A stretch of 64,000 bases of DNA from Panax quinquefolius (GCA_020205615.1 CM035168.1:9924237-9988236), one strand, 5' to 3'; shown: positions 36,032 through 46,756, counted from the first letter of the stretch. A program made the numbers and translations. Notes: generated by a model not told the origin, from the sequence alone.

Positions 36032-37116
36032 AAGACCATCCAGGGGTCAATGCTAAATATCTCTGGACATACATATATATGCATAACATAATAACATGGA
36101 TAATATAATAGATGGCAATATGATATAGGGAATGGAAAATTGTATGTACATTCCTAAGTATATCATTATCTAATATATCTCTGTACAGCTAAAATATAGG
36201 GAAATGAGGCGAAGCTACCCAACATACAATAGAGGCCTATCAAAAGAGATAGCAAGAAATACATCAGAAAAAGTTAAGAGTGTCGATGTTTACGTCATCG
36301 ATACTGTCCACCTGATGTAACTCCTCCTGAGTCACTGGATCTCTATCTACTGGGGATGTCGGTAAATACAAAAAGGAGGATCTGCATACGACAAAACCAT
36401 ATGGGTCACCGAGGGATCAGCGCCGCGTAGCCGGAAGGATCAAAAGTATCTACCTCTACAGGATCTCCGCCAAATGCCGAATGAAAAGATGTGACCGGCC
36501 AAACCGCCGAAAGTTAGTCTGTCAATCAGGTCACATGAGTCGATCTCCGACACAAAGCTAATCCAATCCATCATCATCGGGATCTCGGAACCATATCCCC
36601 CATAAACCGTGTGGCGTGGGTCTGAGCTCCAATCGTACGAGGGATCCACCAATGCTGGAACATCTCCTAAGAACAGGGGCCCCCTGACAATGTAAAGCCA
36701 TCAATCCCCATCAATGGGATGTCAATGATGGGTGATTGTGAAACAAGCCAATAACGTCTGGCAGGAGGCAAGATTGGCATACAGATCTCTCATGTAGTGC
36801 TCCTGATAGCACACTCTCCTAAATAGAGCTCCCATCCTCCATCTATAAAGAGAGGAATCCTGCGGGTGGAAATGACGTACTCTACTCCAGTCGGGTACCC
36901 ATCCTCAAATCCAACTCCCAAATACTCTCTAGAGTAGGGAATCCATATGATGACATCAGCTGTCAATAGCTCTAGCTGTAGGCGACAATGAGTGAAACCC
37001 TCAGCAATAGGGACTTCTGCCAGTGTGGAATGATGCCATCTCTGTCCTCGTGGATAGGTGTCTAAACCTAACATGCTCACATGATGCAAATAAGGAAGCC
37101 TCTCATAGGCCCAAAA

Positions 37117-37195
37117 CTGCCAACACAAAGGCAAACATCTACTGTCAGTCAACACTCTTAACCCATACATGGGAAAAGATAAGAGAAACACTCAC
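37117..37195 (-). other. Putative 79-nt intron in the PMD-like frame
   Basis: Donor CTG|GTGAGTG at 37196/37195 and acceptor TTGTGTTGGCAG ending at 37117. Removing it joins FYPFLL to FWAYERLP in frame at a codon boundary, giving the continuous PMD pattern. Confidence 0.6.
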
Positions 37196-37845
37196 CAGCA
37201 GAAATGGGTAGAATCCTAACCACGCCTCGGTTAAAGCCTCGCGATCGCATGCGCATTCCCCTGAGGAAATAGGCAAAGGTGTAGAACCCCAATCATACTC
37301 TCCTATACGGTCCACGTGTCGAGTGGCGCTGATCAAAGCGAAAGACACCGTACAGGAATTATCTACTATGAAGCAGCCCCTAATGATCATCAGGAACAAT
37401 TGTCGAAGAATGCGGTCCCTGACTCTCACATCATCGGGTATGGGCTCACTCAATAGCCCGCTCATAGCATCTACGCTCAAAGGACCTGTACGAACAGTCC
37501 TTCCCTTCAACGCCACCGCCGAAACTCCCAACAAGGATCTGACGGCAGAAGGGGTGATATCCACCGTGTAAGGCACTGACTCCCCTCCAAACTCCATACC
37601 TGTGATAAATTGCCAATCCATCGGTCATCATCACCACCGCAGCCCAAAGAATGGAGTGATCGAAGTCCGGTGAAACCACCGCTTTCGAACAATGCCCTGA
37701 GGTAACCCCAGGGACAACGATGGGGTAGAATGGAGAAGAACCTCCCGAATCCCCAGCCATGGACGATCGCTCTATAGTCATCATACAAAGCCCGATAAAT
37801 AGAGTGGATGCTAAACCAGCCCTCGAGGTCATGTGAAGCCGGAAC

Positions 37846-37925
37846 CTACATCAAATGCAGATCAACATCGACTCCTTGACTCCTCATCAATAGAAATAAG
37901 GAAGATTAAAGATCTAACTTCATAC
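37846..37925 (-). other. Putative 80-nt intron in the PMD-like frame
   Basis: Donor AATGAG|GTATGA (exon end 37926) and acceptor GATGTAG|GTT (exon start 37845), with a pyrimidine-rich stretch before it. Splicing joins NIPCVNE to VPASHDLEGW in phase 0. Confidence 0.55.
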
Positions 37926-38188
37926 CTCATTTACGCAAGGTATATTTGAAGGATGCTTACTCAAGTCACCCAGAAGATCTGGGTTCGCCACTTGAATACC
38001 TGAAAATTCCCTACGGGGAACATGTACAGCAGGAGCAGGAACCTCGATCGGTGTATCTTCCTCCTCGTCCTCGACATTTGGCACTTCAACCCGAATAGGA
38101 CGTACCACCGCCTCCGCCATGACGGCGGGCCGTTTAATGTAATCAACCCGAGGCTCTTCAAAAGCCCTCCTGTACACCAAAAGTGGTC

Positions 38189-38276
38189 CTGCAGGAAAAA
38201 CTAGGCTGATCCGGATCCATGATATCTGGACAGCAAGTCTCCAAATCACCTTAGAAAGGGTGTGATAATTTCTTAC
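38189..38276 (-). other. Putative 88-nt intron upstream of the PMD-like frame
   Basis: Donor ACTCCAG|GTAAGAA (exon end 38277) and acceptor TTTTTCCTGCAG|G (exon start 38188). Strong consensus at both ends; the coding phase here is uncertain. Confidence 0.45.
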
Positions 38277-38937
38277 CTGGAGTCTTTTCAAAATGCATTC
38301 TATGATTACATGCATGTATGCATTGCTTTAACATACATCTACAGTAGAGTTAAAATGCATGACTACCCAATACCTACATTTTGGGAAAATTTTGCTATAG
38401 TCCCTTTTCAAATGGGACTATCCACATGCACATAAGCATGACTATGTGGCCATTCAGTAGCACACCTATACACAGTCATATACATCCTATATGCATCAAT
38501 ACATTGCAGTAAAAAATCCGTAAGTGTAGTCTAATTACCAGGATTATTTTGCTTGTCTACCTTTACTCATTTGTCATCATATAGGATAAGAAATGACAGT
38601 AAAAGGTGCCAATTTGACTGTTTCAAAAGTCAAATTTTTTTTCACATCATTATACTCAGCATGGTTTAATACTAACATTTGCTATGTTAAATATTTTTTA
38701 TCAAGTCATATCAGCATGTATATTCACTACTATGTGTTTAAATGCATTTCATGCGATAAGTCATTTTCCAACGGACAGAAATTGGAAAAATACATGCATG
38801 TGTTACCAGGACAGTAAAGAACGCTTGTACGGTGATAAAATATGCAAAACGTTGCCCAAACTCAGCAAATCTGAAGAAGAGCTCTCGGATTTCCTTCACT
38901 GTGCAACTTGAAAATGACTTATGAAAGCAACAAGCCA

Positions 38938-39022
38938 CCTATACATAGGCACGGCTGGCCGCAGGCTAATCTGCGGCTCTTGCAGGTACACCTGCGGCCC
39001 CCCTACATGGGTCCCACACCTC
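38938..39022 (-). promoter_or_regulatory. Inverted copy of the LTR promoter block, upstream of the antisense PMD-like gene
   Basis: On the minus strand: GGGACCCA, GCCGCAGGT...CTGC, GCCGCAG...CTGCGGCC, then CCTATGTATAGG (38949-38938). It has the same order and spacing as the LTR promoter block at 34161-34256 and 40970-41068, which run on the plus strand. It sits about 0.6 kb upstream of the first putative splice donor of the antisense gene. Confidence 0.5.
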
Positions 39023-39120
39023 CAACTCACTCCATTTAGAGTTGTAAAGGAGGTCTCACAAGCTGAAAAGACCAAATCAGGAATAAAAATGCTACGCGAT
39101 TGAGCTTGATTAGCTCAAAA

Positions 39121-40023
39121 TCTCGGTTTCTTGTTGCTAGAGTTAAACTCTCATCGCCTCAACGGTATTCACCTGAATGTAGGGTATACTATACCAATGA
39201 GCTCAGGTTTTACAAACCATGCTCGGCAATACCCCACAAAGGTCCGATGCCGTCATTTGCAGGGTCACAATCCTAAACAATCCCCGGCGGGGGTTACAAC
39301 GCAAAAAACCATGAAATATCAAACCTCCCCGGTGGTGGTTACAACGCCAAAGTTATCAACATCGATGTATCCCCAACGGTGGTTACAACGCATATCTTTC
39401 AAATATCTACGTGTCCTCGACAGGGGTTACAATGCAATGCAACCATTGATACACACATCAATGAAGGTCAAGCAGCCTTGACGTCATATCAGCCGATGGC
39501 AAGTAAACCCATCGAAGCAACTTTGCCCAACAAAGTTTACAACATAATGCTATCATTGACACATACATCAATGAAGGTCAAGCAGCCTTGACAATACACC
39601 CAGCAGGGATCTATCCGGTGATACACACATCAACAAAGATCAGGTAACCTTGATAACAATAAACTGTTGGCAGTAACTCCGATAGGATGAGGGAATATGT
39701 TATACACATCCTCAAATAGACAAAGCCTTATCCCCACAGATCTCTTCCACACAAGATGTACCTCTATGGAGTATAAGCCAGTGTCTAGGATTCAAGACTT
39801 TGGTGGTAGTCCCAACGTCAACATCCTTGGAAACTTGGATTACATGTCTAAGTCATCACTGATTGTCATCCCAGCAGGATTACATGACAATCATTCATGC
39901 ATCATACATATGCATCATGTTGCTGCACATAGCATCATGTTTATCTTACTTGCATTTCAAGTGTCTAGGATTCTTTATCCTATCCATGCCTTGCATTGCA
40001 TGAATATGATAAAGAGGGGCATT
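39121..40023 (+). repeat. J right copy: 3' internal region with GC-rich minisatellite
   Basis: Collinear with 32365-33219. The CCCCGGCGGGGGTTACAACGC-like units (about 39280-39440) have diverged, e.g. CCCCGGTGGTGGTTACAACGC, and there is one extra unit. It ends in the purine tract at 40009-40020. Confidence 0.65.
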
Positions 40024-40969
40024 TGTAGACACTCGAAATTTTTTTCACTCCTATTACTAACATTGCAGGAGGGTAGATTCATCTTTTGGAGAAAACCCTA
40101 AAAAACAGCTTACATCCATTCCGGATACCACCGAAAGTTCAGTTTCAACCCGGAACACAAACTGGGAATGTCATTCCAACCTGGAACACAAACCGGGAAT
40201 GTAATTTCCAATCTCGAAGATAACCCCGAGATATGCAGATCAAAAGACAGGTAACAACACCAGAGAGGATGCTTCGTCTCCGGCGATAACACCATGACGC
40301 CGCGCCCACCCCAGAGGCAACACTGAGAAGAACCCATCCTTGGTGATAGCCCCAAGGGATGCCATTGGAGTTCCGACAATAACCCCGAAATACTTGTTTC
40401 AAACATGTTCGATCAGCTTCAATCCAGATGACAGTGAGGCATACAAACAAGTAGCCCAATCTCAGATATAACCCTGAGCAACGTCTTCTTTCTGCTTAAA
40501 TCGACGATAACCCCGGTGAGGAGTCACAACGTCATCTGTCAACGTCAACAAGATGATATCGCGGCATACCAACAAGTAGTCCAATCTCAACTGTAACCCT
40601 GAGCAACGTCTACTTTCAACTCAAACCGGCGATAACCCGGGAAGGAGTCAAGCGTCATCTTGTTCCTTCAACAATGGCACGTCACCTCAACACTTCATAC
40701 ATACATCCAACAATGTCCCACAAGAACCGAGGAATGACAATCCTAAGTGACTATTACGTGTGTCAGTACTTTGGATAGAATTTGAAGCTTGAAGACCATG
40801 GGCATAGACCCCTCTTCCTGACTTCGTACAACCTCTAATCCATGTCATTGTGTAACTCTCGACACCAAAGCGGTCCAGAAGAAGGTCGATTTACCTCGCT
40901 CGGATGCTCGGATTGAAGTTCTGCAAGTTTAAGTGGACATTACATTGCATGAGTGCACGTCTTACGAGA

Positions 40970-41068
40970 CGACGGTGACCCATGAGGCTCGGATCCACCA
41001 CGACTCACCCGCAGTACAATCAAGGGTCGCCGCAGTGTACCTGCGGCCATCGATCCTATAAATATAGG
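40970..41068 (+). promoter_or_regulatory. Promoter-like block of J right LTR
   Basis: GTGACCCATGAGG, CCGCAG motifs (more decayed than in the left copy) and CCTATAAATATAGG at 41055-41068, a canonical plant TATA context. Confidence 0.55.
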
Positions 41069-41569
41069 TGAGGGGTCACCCATTGAAGGATGGAGAGAAG
41101 GAAAAGCGAGGAAGCCCCATCCCATTTTACTTTGCATACACATCTTTTGAGTGTTTCTCTTCTTTAAACACTAGTTAGCTCACATATAGCTATCTTTTTA
41201 TCCAAATGGAGTGAGTGTTTATCCATTTAAAGTCATAGAAGTCTACTTTGGCGTTTCACCGTAAGCCTTCTTACATTTTATAAAGCCTTCTTCTCATATA
41301 TAGCACACAATTATTATACACATCGAGAGTTGTGTTGTGTGCGTTTGCTCGACTTCGATCCGTGGTTTTCATTTTTGTCTCAGATATATATACTAATATA
41401 TGTATATATTTCATATATATGGACTAACATTATCGAAAGTTATGCCTCGATTGAGCCTGAACTTGATTCGAGCGTTTAATTGCTTATATATATATATACT
41501 TATATATATAAAGCGTGGTTAGACTACATCCTCGATGAGCCCGGATTTATATCTCGCTGCGTTTAATTG

Positions 41570-41573
<4 letters not shown>

Positions 41574-41619
<46 letters not shown>
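41574..41619. repeat. (TA)n microsatellite in J right LTR
   Basis: Long TA run, equivalent to 34772-34815. Confidence 0.9.
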
Positions 41620-41623
<4 letters not shown>

Positions 41624-41904
41624 CTTTATTATATCCGATGAGCCTCGAATTCACATCCAAGCAAGCGCTTATCGCTTATATATATATATACTTACATTCC
41701 TGTCAAGCCTGGAGCTCCCTCCGAGGCTTTTTATAGCTTTTTACATTTCGTCCTGCTTGGAGTTCACTTCATGGCAGTTGATCACTTTTTACAGCTTTAT
41801 TTACATTTTGTCCTGCCTGGAGTTTACTTCGTGGCAGTTGATAACATTTACTGCTTTATTTACATTTCTGATCCCCCATGGAGTTGCTTTGTGGTTTTGA
41901 TCAT

Positions 41905-41905
41905 G

Positions 41906-41939
<34 letters not shown>

Positions 41940-41940
41940 C
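41905..41940. repeat. (CA)n(TA)n compound microsatellite
   Basis: CA units passing into TA units; a further short (CA)n lies at about 42391-42408. Confidence 0.9.
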
Positions 41941-42750
41941 AACTTTTATATATATAACTGCCATCGCTTTCCATACAAGTTGCGATTCACGTGAGCTAGG
42001 AATCATGTGATCACGTGTTACATTTCTTCAATCTAGATTCGGTTCCCATGATGGACCTTTTTCAATGTAGCGTACTGCACATTATTTTACAATGTCTCGA
42101 ATTTCCTTGGATGGTCATCATACGCCCACGAGAGGTTCTAAGATCACAGATATTATTTTTTCGAGAATGCTTCGCATCTCGAAAATAAAAGCAAACAAGC
42201 TGGACATTTAACAATGAAATGGAAGTATGAAAAGGTCTCAATTCCTATTGAGCATGTGGTTTGAAAAACCTCTTTACAAAAACGTCATTGCCACATCTTG
42301 GTTAAAACTGAATTTTTCTATAAAATTCAAACTTGTGTATATAGGAATGAACGAGGCCTCACACTACTTTCAAATAATTGCACATTGATCCACACACACA
42401 CACACACATTCATATAACAATTTCTTTGAAAAGTGGCGGTCACCGTAACACGGATGCTCTGGGGTGCCTAACACCTTCCTCCACATAATCAAGCCCTCGG
42501 ACCCAAAATGAATCTCTTGCTTCATCGACTCCGGCTTAGCGTTGTCAAAACACTGGGTCAATGTACAAACCTTTTTGGTTGCATTGGTGCAACCAGTTAA
42601 ATACACCAACTGGCGACTCTTAAAGTCCAATCGTCGACATTATACATGTCAGACCTTTTTCACTTGTTTTCTCAAACAAATCTCACATTAACATGAGAAC
42701 ACCAAAGAACAAGTAACGAAAAGGGACACTCAAAAATCCCGACGTCGACA

Positions 42751-43316
42751 CCTCATTTCTCACAAACTTTGTTTATATTCAGATGTTGTGAATAGGGCTC
42801 AGTTATTAGAGCGCGATAATGAGTCAGCACAACCAAAAGGCAATGACCAACAACACGATAATAATCGTACCGGTGGCAACGGCCATCGGAACAATGATAA
42901 CCATCATGGGGGGAAATTATCATGCCAGGAATGGTAACCACTTCGGTGGTAATCATGGCCAAGATAATAGGAGTGGAAAATTCAAAAAGAGAATATTTAA
43001 CGATGATGAAAAGACGTCGGCAGCAGCACCAACACCAGCAACAAATTCTAGGGGAGGAGAACGACCGCCAGTTAGATGCTATAGATGCGGAGAGAAGGGA
43101 CATATAAATCCAAACTATTCACAGCCTTCCAAGGTATGTTTTAGTTGTGGAAACGACGGTCACATAGCTCAATTTTATCCTGTAGCGAAATCAAGTCCAG
43201 CTGGGACGGTGGCACCAAAGGCGGATACGGACAAAACAAAGTCGGTGGTTTCAAGGAGAGCGTTTTTCGTGACTTCTCAAAAAGCGAGAAACCCGAACGA
43301 AATTAACACGGGTTAG
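42751..43316 (+). pseudogene. Element B gag C-terminus with zinc knuckles
   Basis: It resumes after J at LISHKLCLYSDIV-like sequence. An open frame (42819-43316) then carries an Asn/His/Gly-rich linker (HARNGNHFGGNHGQ), a basic patch, and two CCHC-type knuckles: CYRCGEKGHINPNY (last Cys replaced by Tyr) and CFSCGNDGHIAQFY (last Cys replaced by Tyr). In the nucleocapsid the knuckles bind the element RNA; both copies here have lost the fourth ligand. The final residues SQKARNPNE mark the usual gag-protease border seen in A and C. Confidence 0.85.
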
Positions 43317-43694
43317 TTAATTATAAATTCTTGCGAAGTCTATACCTTATTAGATACCGGTTCTACCCATTCTTTTATCTCTTTTGCTTTGCGCCAACGC
43401 TTAAATTTGACCCCGCAGAAGTTAGACTTTGACTTATTGGTTGAAACTTCGTTAAGAGAAACCTTCGTTACCTCCACTGTTTATAAATCTTGTTGATTCA
43501 AATCGACACTTTCACGTTACCTGTCGATCTTATCTCTTTGAAAGTACTTGCCTTTGATGTGATTTTAGGAATCGATTGGTTAACTACTCATCATGTTTTT
43601 CGTAAGGTTGTTAGCTTTCATATTCTTAACCAACCTATCATGCAAATTCAAGCAACCAAACCACTAAAGTCAATCACTGTTATATTAAGCCATA
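43317..43694 (+). pseudogene. Element B protease remnant
   Basis: Active-site motif DTGSTHSFIS is intact (DTGS at 43353-43364). A frame change near 43490 follows, then LPVDLISLKVLAFDVILGIDWLTTHH and VVSFHILNQPIMQIQATKP. A few residues (AKIDY) are missing after TTHH. It ends at SHK (about 43696), where non-element sequence begins. Confidence 0.8.
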
Positions 43695-43845
43695 AGTAAA
43701 GAGCCCGGAGCCTTTCGCTGGTGACTTCTAAGTCTTGGAATACACCGAAGCCAGAATATCCGTAGGGGATGTCGTGAATAAAGATGACAAGTTGATAGGT
43801 ATCAATGTGACGTGCTATCCAAGTCTTAGGATGAGAGTCACTGTT
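43695..43845 (+). other. Segment of unknown origin in element B, related to 25245-25395
   Basis: Not present in the equivalent place of C. It replaces the linker segment after SHK. Readable as EYTEARISVGD...DDKLIGINVTCYPSL. See the A copy at 25245-25395, which is in a different place in pol. Confidence 0.5.
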
Positions 43846-44301
43846 TTTTTTCTATCGTTAATAAATTTCCTGACGTATTCCTGAAGACTTCTTGGCTTAC
43901 CCCTAGAGCGTGAAATCGAATTTTGTATTGAACCCAATACAAAACCCATTTCTAAAATCCTCAAATATTTCTTCAACTAAAACAAACGTATCATGCGCCA
44001 AGGACGTTGGCTCGAGCTGTTGAAGATTACGACTATACCATTCAATATCATCGTGGAAGAGTGAACGTGGTAGCTGACGCATTGAGTAGAAGATCGTATG
44101 CGTTTACAAATGCGATGTTGTTAACACAAAAACCCATTTTGTATAACTTACAAATGATGAAGATAGAGTTAAAGACTCTAGGAACCCACGTGAAGATAAT
44201 AAATATACTTGTAGAATCGACTTTAATAGATAAAGTTAAAGCCGCTCAAACTAGACACCTGGAGTTGATTAAAATGAAGAAGAAGGTTCAAGAAGGCGTT
44301 A
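43846..44301 (+). pseudogene. Element B RT linker and RNase H / integrase N-terminal remnant
   Basis: Starts with the linker (NFPDVF...), then jumps over all of RT and most of RNase H to [28 protein letters not shown], the very end of RNase H. The integrase N-terminal region follows (KIELKTLGTHV...STLIDKVKAAQTRHLELIKMKKKV). This frame is open from 44007 and runs straight into the LTR at 44302, so integrase and the polypurine tract are also missing. Confidence 0.8.
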
Positions 44302-45728
44302 TGTGAGATCCCGAATTTTATGAAATAAAATTATTCAATTTTTTTATTTTGGTAAATAGTTAAATTGATAAAAGTTTAAAGTTAAGGGTGATATTTGAAA
44401 TTTTTCAAAGTAAGCAAGTTGTCATAAAATACCCGGTAGTAAAAGTACAGTAATACACGTGGTTACATAGTAACACACGATATTGATTATTGATGCTTAC
44501 GTGAAAATTTACTCGGTTATACTCAATTATTGCTACAGTAATTGCTGCATCATATTTCTCATATTATTGATTCAATTATTATCACAGTATCATCTGTATA
44601 ATATGTTATATTATTAAATCAATAATTGAGACGGCAAAGTTATTCATATTATTATTTGCAATATTGACAATGTCTAGAAGTTCTGTCAAGGAGAAGTTAG
44701 ATAATCTAATTGCGCGCCAATAGAGAGAAATCCTTATCGAAAAGCCCCCTTTTTCCTAGGAACAATCTGGTTGTTAAATATTATGAATTATAATATTAAT
44801 GATGAATAAATTCGTGTTGATTAAAGAAGAAATTGATAGTTCCATTGTGTTGGAATTATTAGTGCTAGTGAAAATTGACATTTATTTCGATAATAATTGA
44901 TGTCTGGAGGTTATATTGACTAATCGAGTAATTAACCGGATAAATGAGCAATTAATTGCTATTGATTCATATGATTATAACTATTTTTTCACATATGTGT
45001 ACTATTAATTCACATTCATTTACTATTAGGGGAGTTGGTGCAAGATTGATAATACTTGCATGACTAAATTAGAAATGGAGGTATAGTTGAAGGTACTATA
45101 CTGTAATTATTTTTTTTCACATGATTAGTACTATTAAGTCATATGATTTACTATTGATTCACAGGATTTACTATTAGGGGAGATGGTGCAAGTTTGATAA
45201 TACTTGCAGGACTAAATTAAAAATGAAGAAAAAGAGGAAGGTATTATACTGTAATATTTCGAGCCCCAAAATGTGCAATTATCGAAACTATATTTTCCTA
45301 TAAATAGAAGCTCATTCATTCATTATTTTTCACCAATTCACTAAAGTTATAGAGCAATTATTATAGAAAGAAATTATAGAGAGAAAGAAGAAGAGAAGTC
45401 TGCTACCTCACTATTCCAGTATCCAGTTTTCTTCTAAGGTAAGGGATATCATTATTGTGGTAAGGGGTATTATTTCTTTCGTTTTCATGAAGAGAATTAT
45501 TTTCTTTCAATACTCATAAGAGCTGTTATTCCATTCTTTATTATTCTGTTGGAATAACCTGTCTGTGCGGTCTATCACATGCATTGTGAATTCTTCTGTT
45601 ATTCAATTCTTTATTATTATGTTGGAATAACCTGTCTATGCGAATTACCGCATACATGGTAAAATTCTTCTGTTATTCCATTCTTTATTATTATGTTGGA
45701 ATAACTTGTCTATGCGAAGTACCGCATA
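44302..45728 (+). mobile_element. Element B 3' LTR, truncated
   Basis: TGTGAGATCCC start as at 19259. Collinear with the 5' LTR and uninterrupted at the site where A inserted (GTAATATTTCGAGCCC at 45251-45266). TATA at 45298, AAG|GTAAGGG donor at 45437-45445. It breaks off in the hairpin array at 45728, where P begins, so about the last 1.6 kb are missing. Confidence 0.88.
45298..45307 (+). promoter_or_regulatory. TATA box of B 3' LTR
   Basis: CTATAAATAG, identical context to 30040-30049. Confidence 0.55.
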
Positions 45729-46269
45729 TGTGACGCCCCCAAAATAGGTATACATCACCCATTCTGAGTCGCCAGATATAACACTATAAAAATTATTTAC
45801 AAACTTCATTTATATAACTGTTGAACTATCGTGCAGAATACGACCACAATTAAACTGTGAGTTTTAATACCAATGTATGTAACTCTCATTGTGCCTCGAC
45901 TACAACCTTACAATGGTACTTTACATAAAAGTACAGTCAATAACTGTTTTAGAAATTAAAATCTTGGAAAATACTCAAGGAAACCTTCGTACATGGGAGG
46001 CCATGCGTCTAGGTTATGATAGATATCATATGTCCACAGGATTATCCTTGGTTGACCCAATAGTCCCCAAAGAAAAATAAGAAGATTACTATCATCTTCT
46101 TTCCAATGGTGAGTCTTCTCTTGACATATAATTATCTCTGTTTTCTTCAATTGAAAATTATATTTCAAACAAACTCTAAGATCATATAAGTAGTGCTCGT
46201 AGATATACTCAGCAAGTGGATATGCACAACCCTGTCTTATGATAACACGAGGTTGCATGTCATTAGACA
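45729..46269 (-). mobile_element. P: inverted LTR-like fragment, 541 bp
   Basis: Starts TGTGACGCCCCCAAAATAGG, the inverse of the 3' end of the local LTRs, for about 45 bp, then continues with sequence not seen elsewhere in the window. It ends at the start of LTR C. It may be the 3' part of a related but distinct LTR family; it has no coding content. Boundaries on the right are set only by C. Confidence 0.45.
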
Positions 46270-46718
46270 TGTAAGACCCCAACTTTTATGAATAAAGATG
46301 AATTTTCTATAATTATCATTTTTGAATGAATTTGATATAATGTTATAATTGTGGGTAATATTTATAAATTTTGCAAAGTACGTAAGTTGTTATATAATAT
46401 TCGATTGGTCAGGGAATATTCATTTTAACAGGGAATATTCGTACGACGACACAATCTTTGGTGGACCCCACAACGGAATTATTATCGGATTGAGAAAACA
46501 GCAAAAATATTTTTATGAAAATAACGACGGAAGTTTTACCGTTAATACTGTTGAACTACTCGTTAGTAAAAAATAAAGAAGAATATCATTGGTTGCATAG
46601 TAGCACACGGTATTGATTATTGATGCTTACGTGAGAAGTCACTCGCTTTTGTTCAATTATTGCTACATGAGTTCTTGATAAGTATCTCATGTTATTTGAT
46701 TCAATTATTGTTGATTGT

Positions 46719-46756
<38 letters not shown>

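Larger units (their letters stand above)
36440..38315 (-). pseudogene. Plant-mobile-domain (PMD)-like protein with introns, antisense to the LTRs of J
   Basis: Reading on the minus strand. Exon up to 37926: an acidic/proline linker with VEDEEEDTPIEVPAPAV. Exon 37845-37196: GWGFGRFFSILP, then after one or two frameshifts DWQFITGMEFGGESVPY, ITPSAVRSLLGV, RVRDRILRQLFLMIIRGCF, HVDRIGEYDWGS and GFYPFLL. Exon from 37116: FWAYERLP, RLQLELLTADVIIWIPYS, RRIPLFI. The region to 36440 follows with more breaks. These are the hallmarks of the plant mobile domain (TG-F-G, LLG, YDWGS, W-YE-P, W-PY), known from MAIN/MAIL proteins and from transposons. Splice sites are in the intron entries. The total length is near that of the domain. 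Coding capacity is lost through frameshifts, but the layout is that of a spliced gene. Confidence 0.6.
32365..42750 (+). mobile_element. Element J: rearranged Tat/Ogre-like retrotransposon in the gag of B
   Basis: About 10.4 kb of sequence unrelated to the surrounding gypsy group. Two long direct copies (32365-34965 and 39121-41755) flank a 4.2-kb unique region with reading frames on the minus strand. In both copies a purine tract AAAGAGGGGCA is followed by TGTAGACACTCG, which looks like a PPT and LTR start. The right copy continues to GTCGACA at 42750, where B gag resumes. TGTAGAC and GTCGACA form a 7-bp imperfect terminal repeat. I read it as [3' end + truncated LTR] - internal - [3' end + complete LTR], plus orientation, with gag-pol deleted. 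No target duplication is visible. The opposite orientation cannot be excluded: TGTCGACGTCGGG at 42750 on the minus strand also resembles an LTR start. Confidence 0.6.
40024..42750 (+). repeat. J right LTR (about 2.7 kb)
   Basis: TGTAGACACTCG...GACGTCGACA. It matches 33220-34965 up to about 41755, then continues with a GGAGTTYACTTC-type tandem, a CA/TA microsatellite and a region with GGGGTGCCTAACACCTTCC (about 42455-42475) and CTGGCGACTCTT (about 42610-42621). Both latter motifs are frequent in Ogre/Tat elements. B gag resumes at 42752 (CTCATTTCTCAC). Confidence 0.6.

Noticed and set aside
41535..41900. 121-codon frame
   Set aside because: It is largely a translated TA microsatellite (YIYIYI).
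42608..42625. CTGGCGACTCTT as a primer-binding site of Ogre type
   Set aside because: The sequence continues about 125 bp to GTCGACA, where host gag resumes, and no element-internal sequence follows. The motif also occurs inside LTRs of such elements.
45889..46080. 63-codon frame inside P
   Set aside because: Short, no motif, and in a fragment that otherwise looks like LTR.
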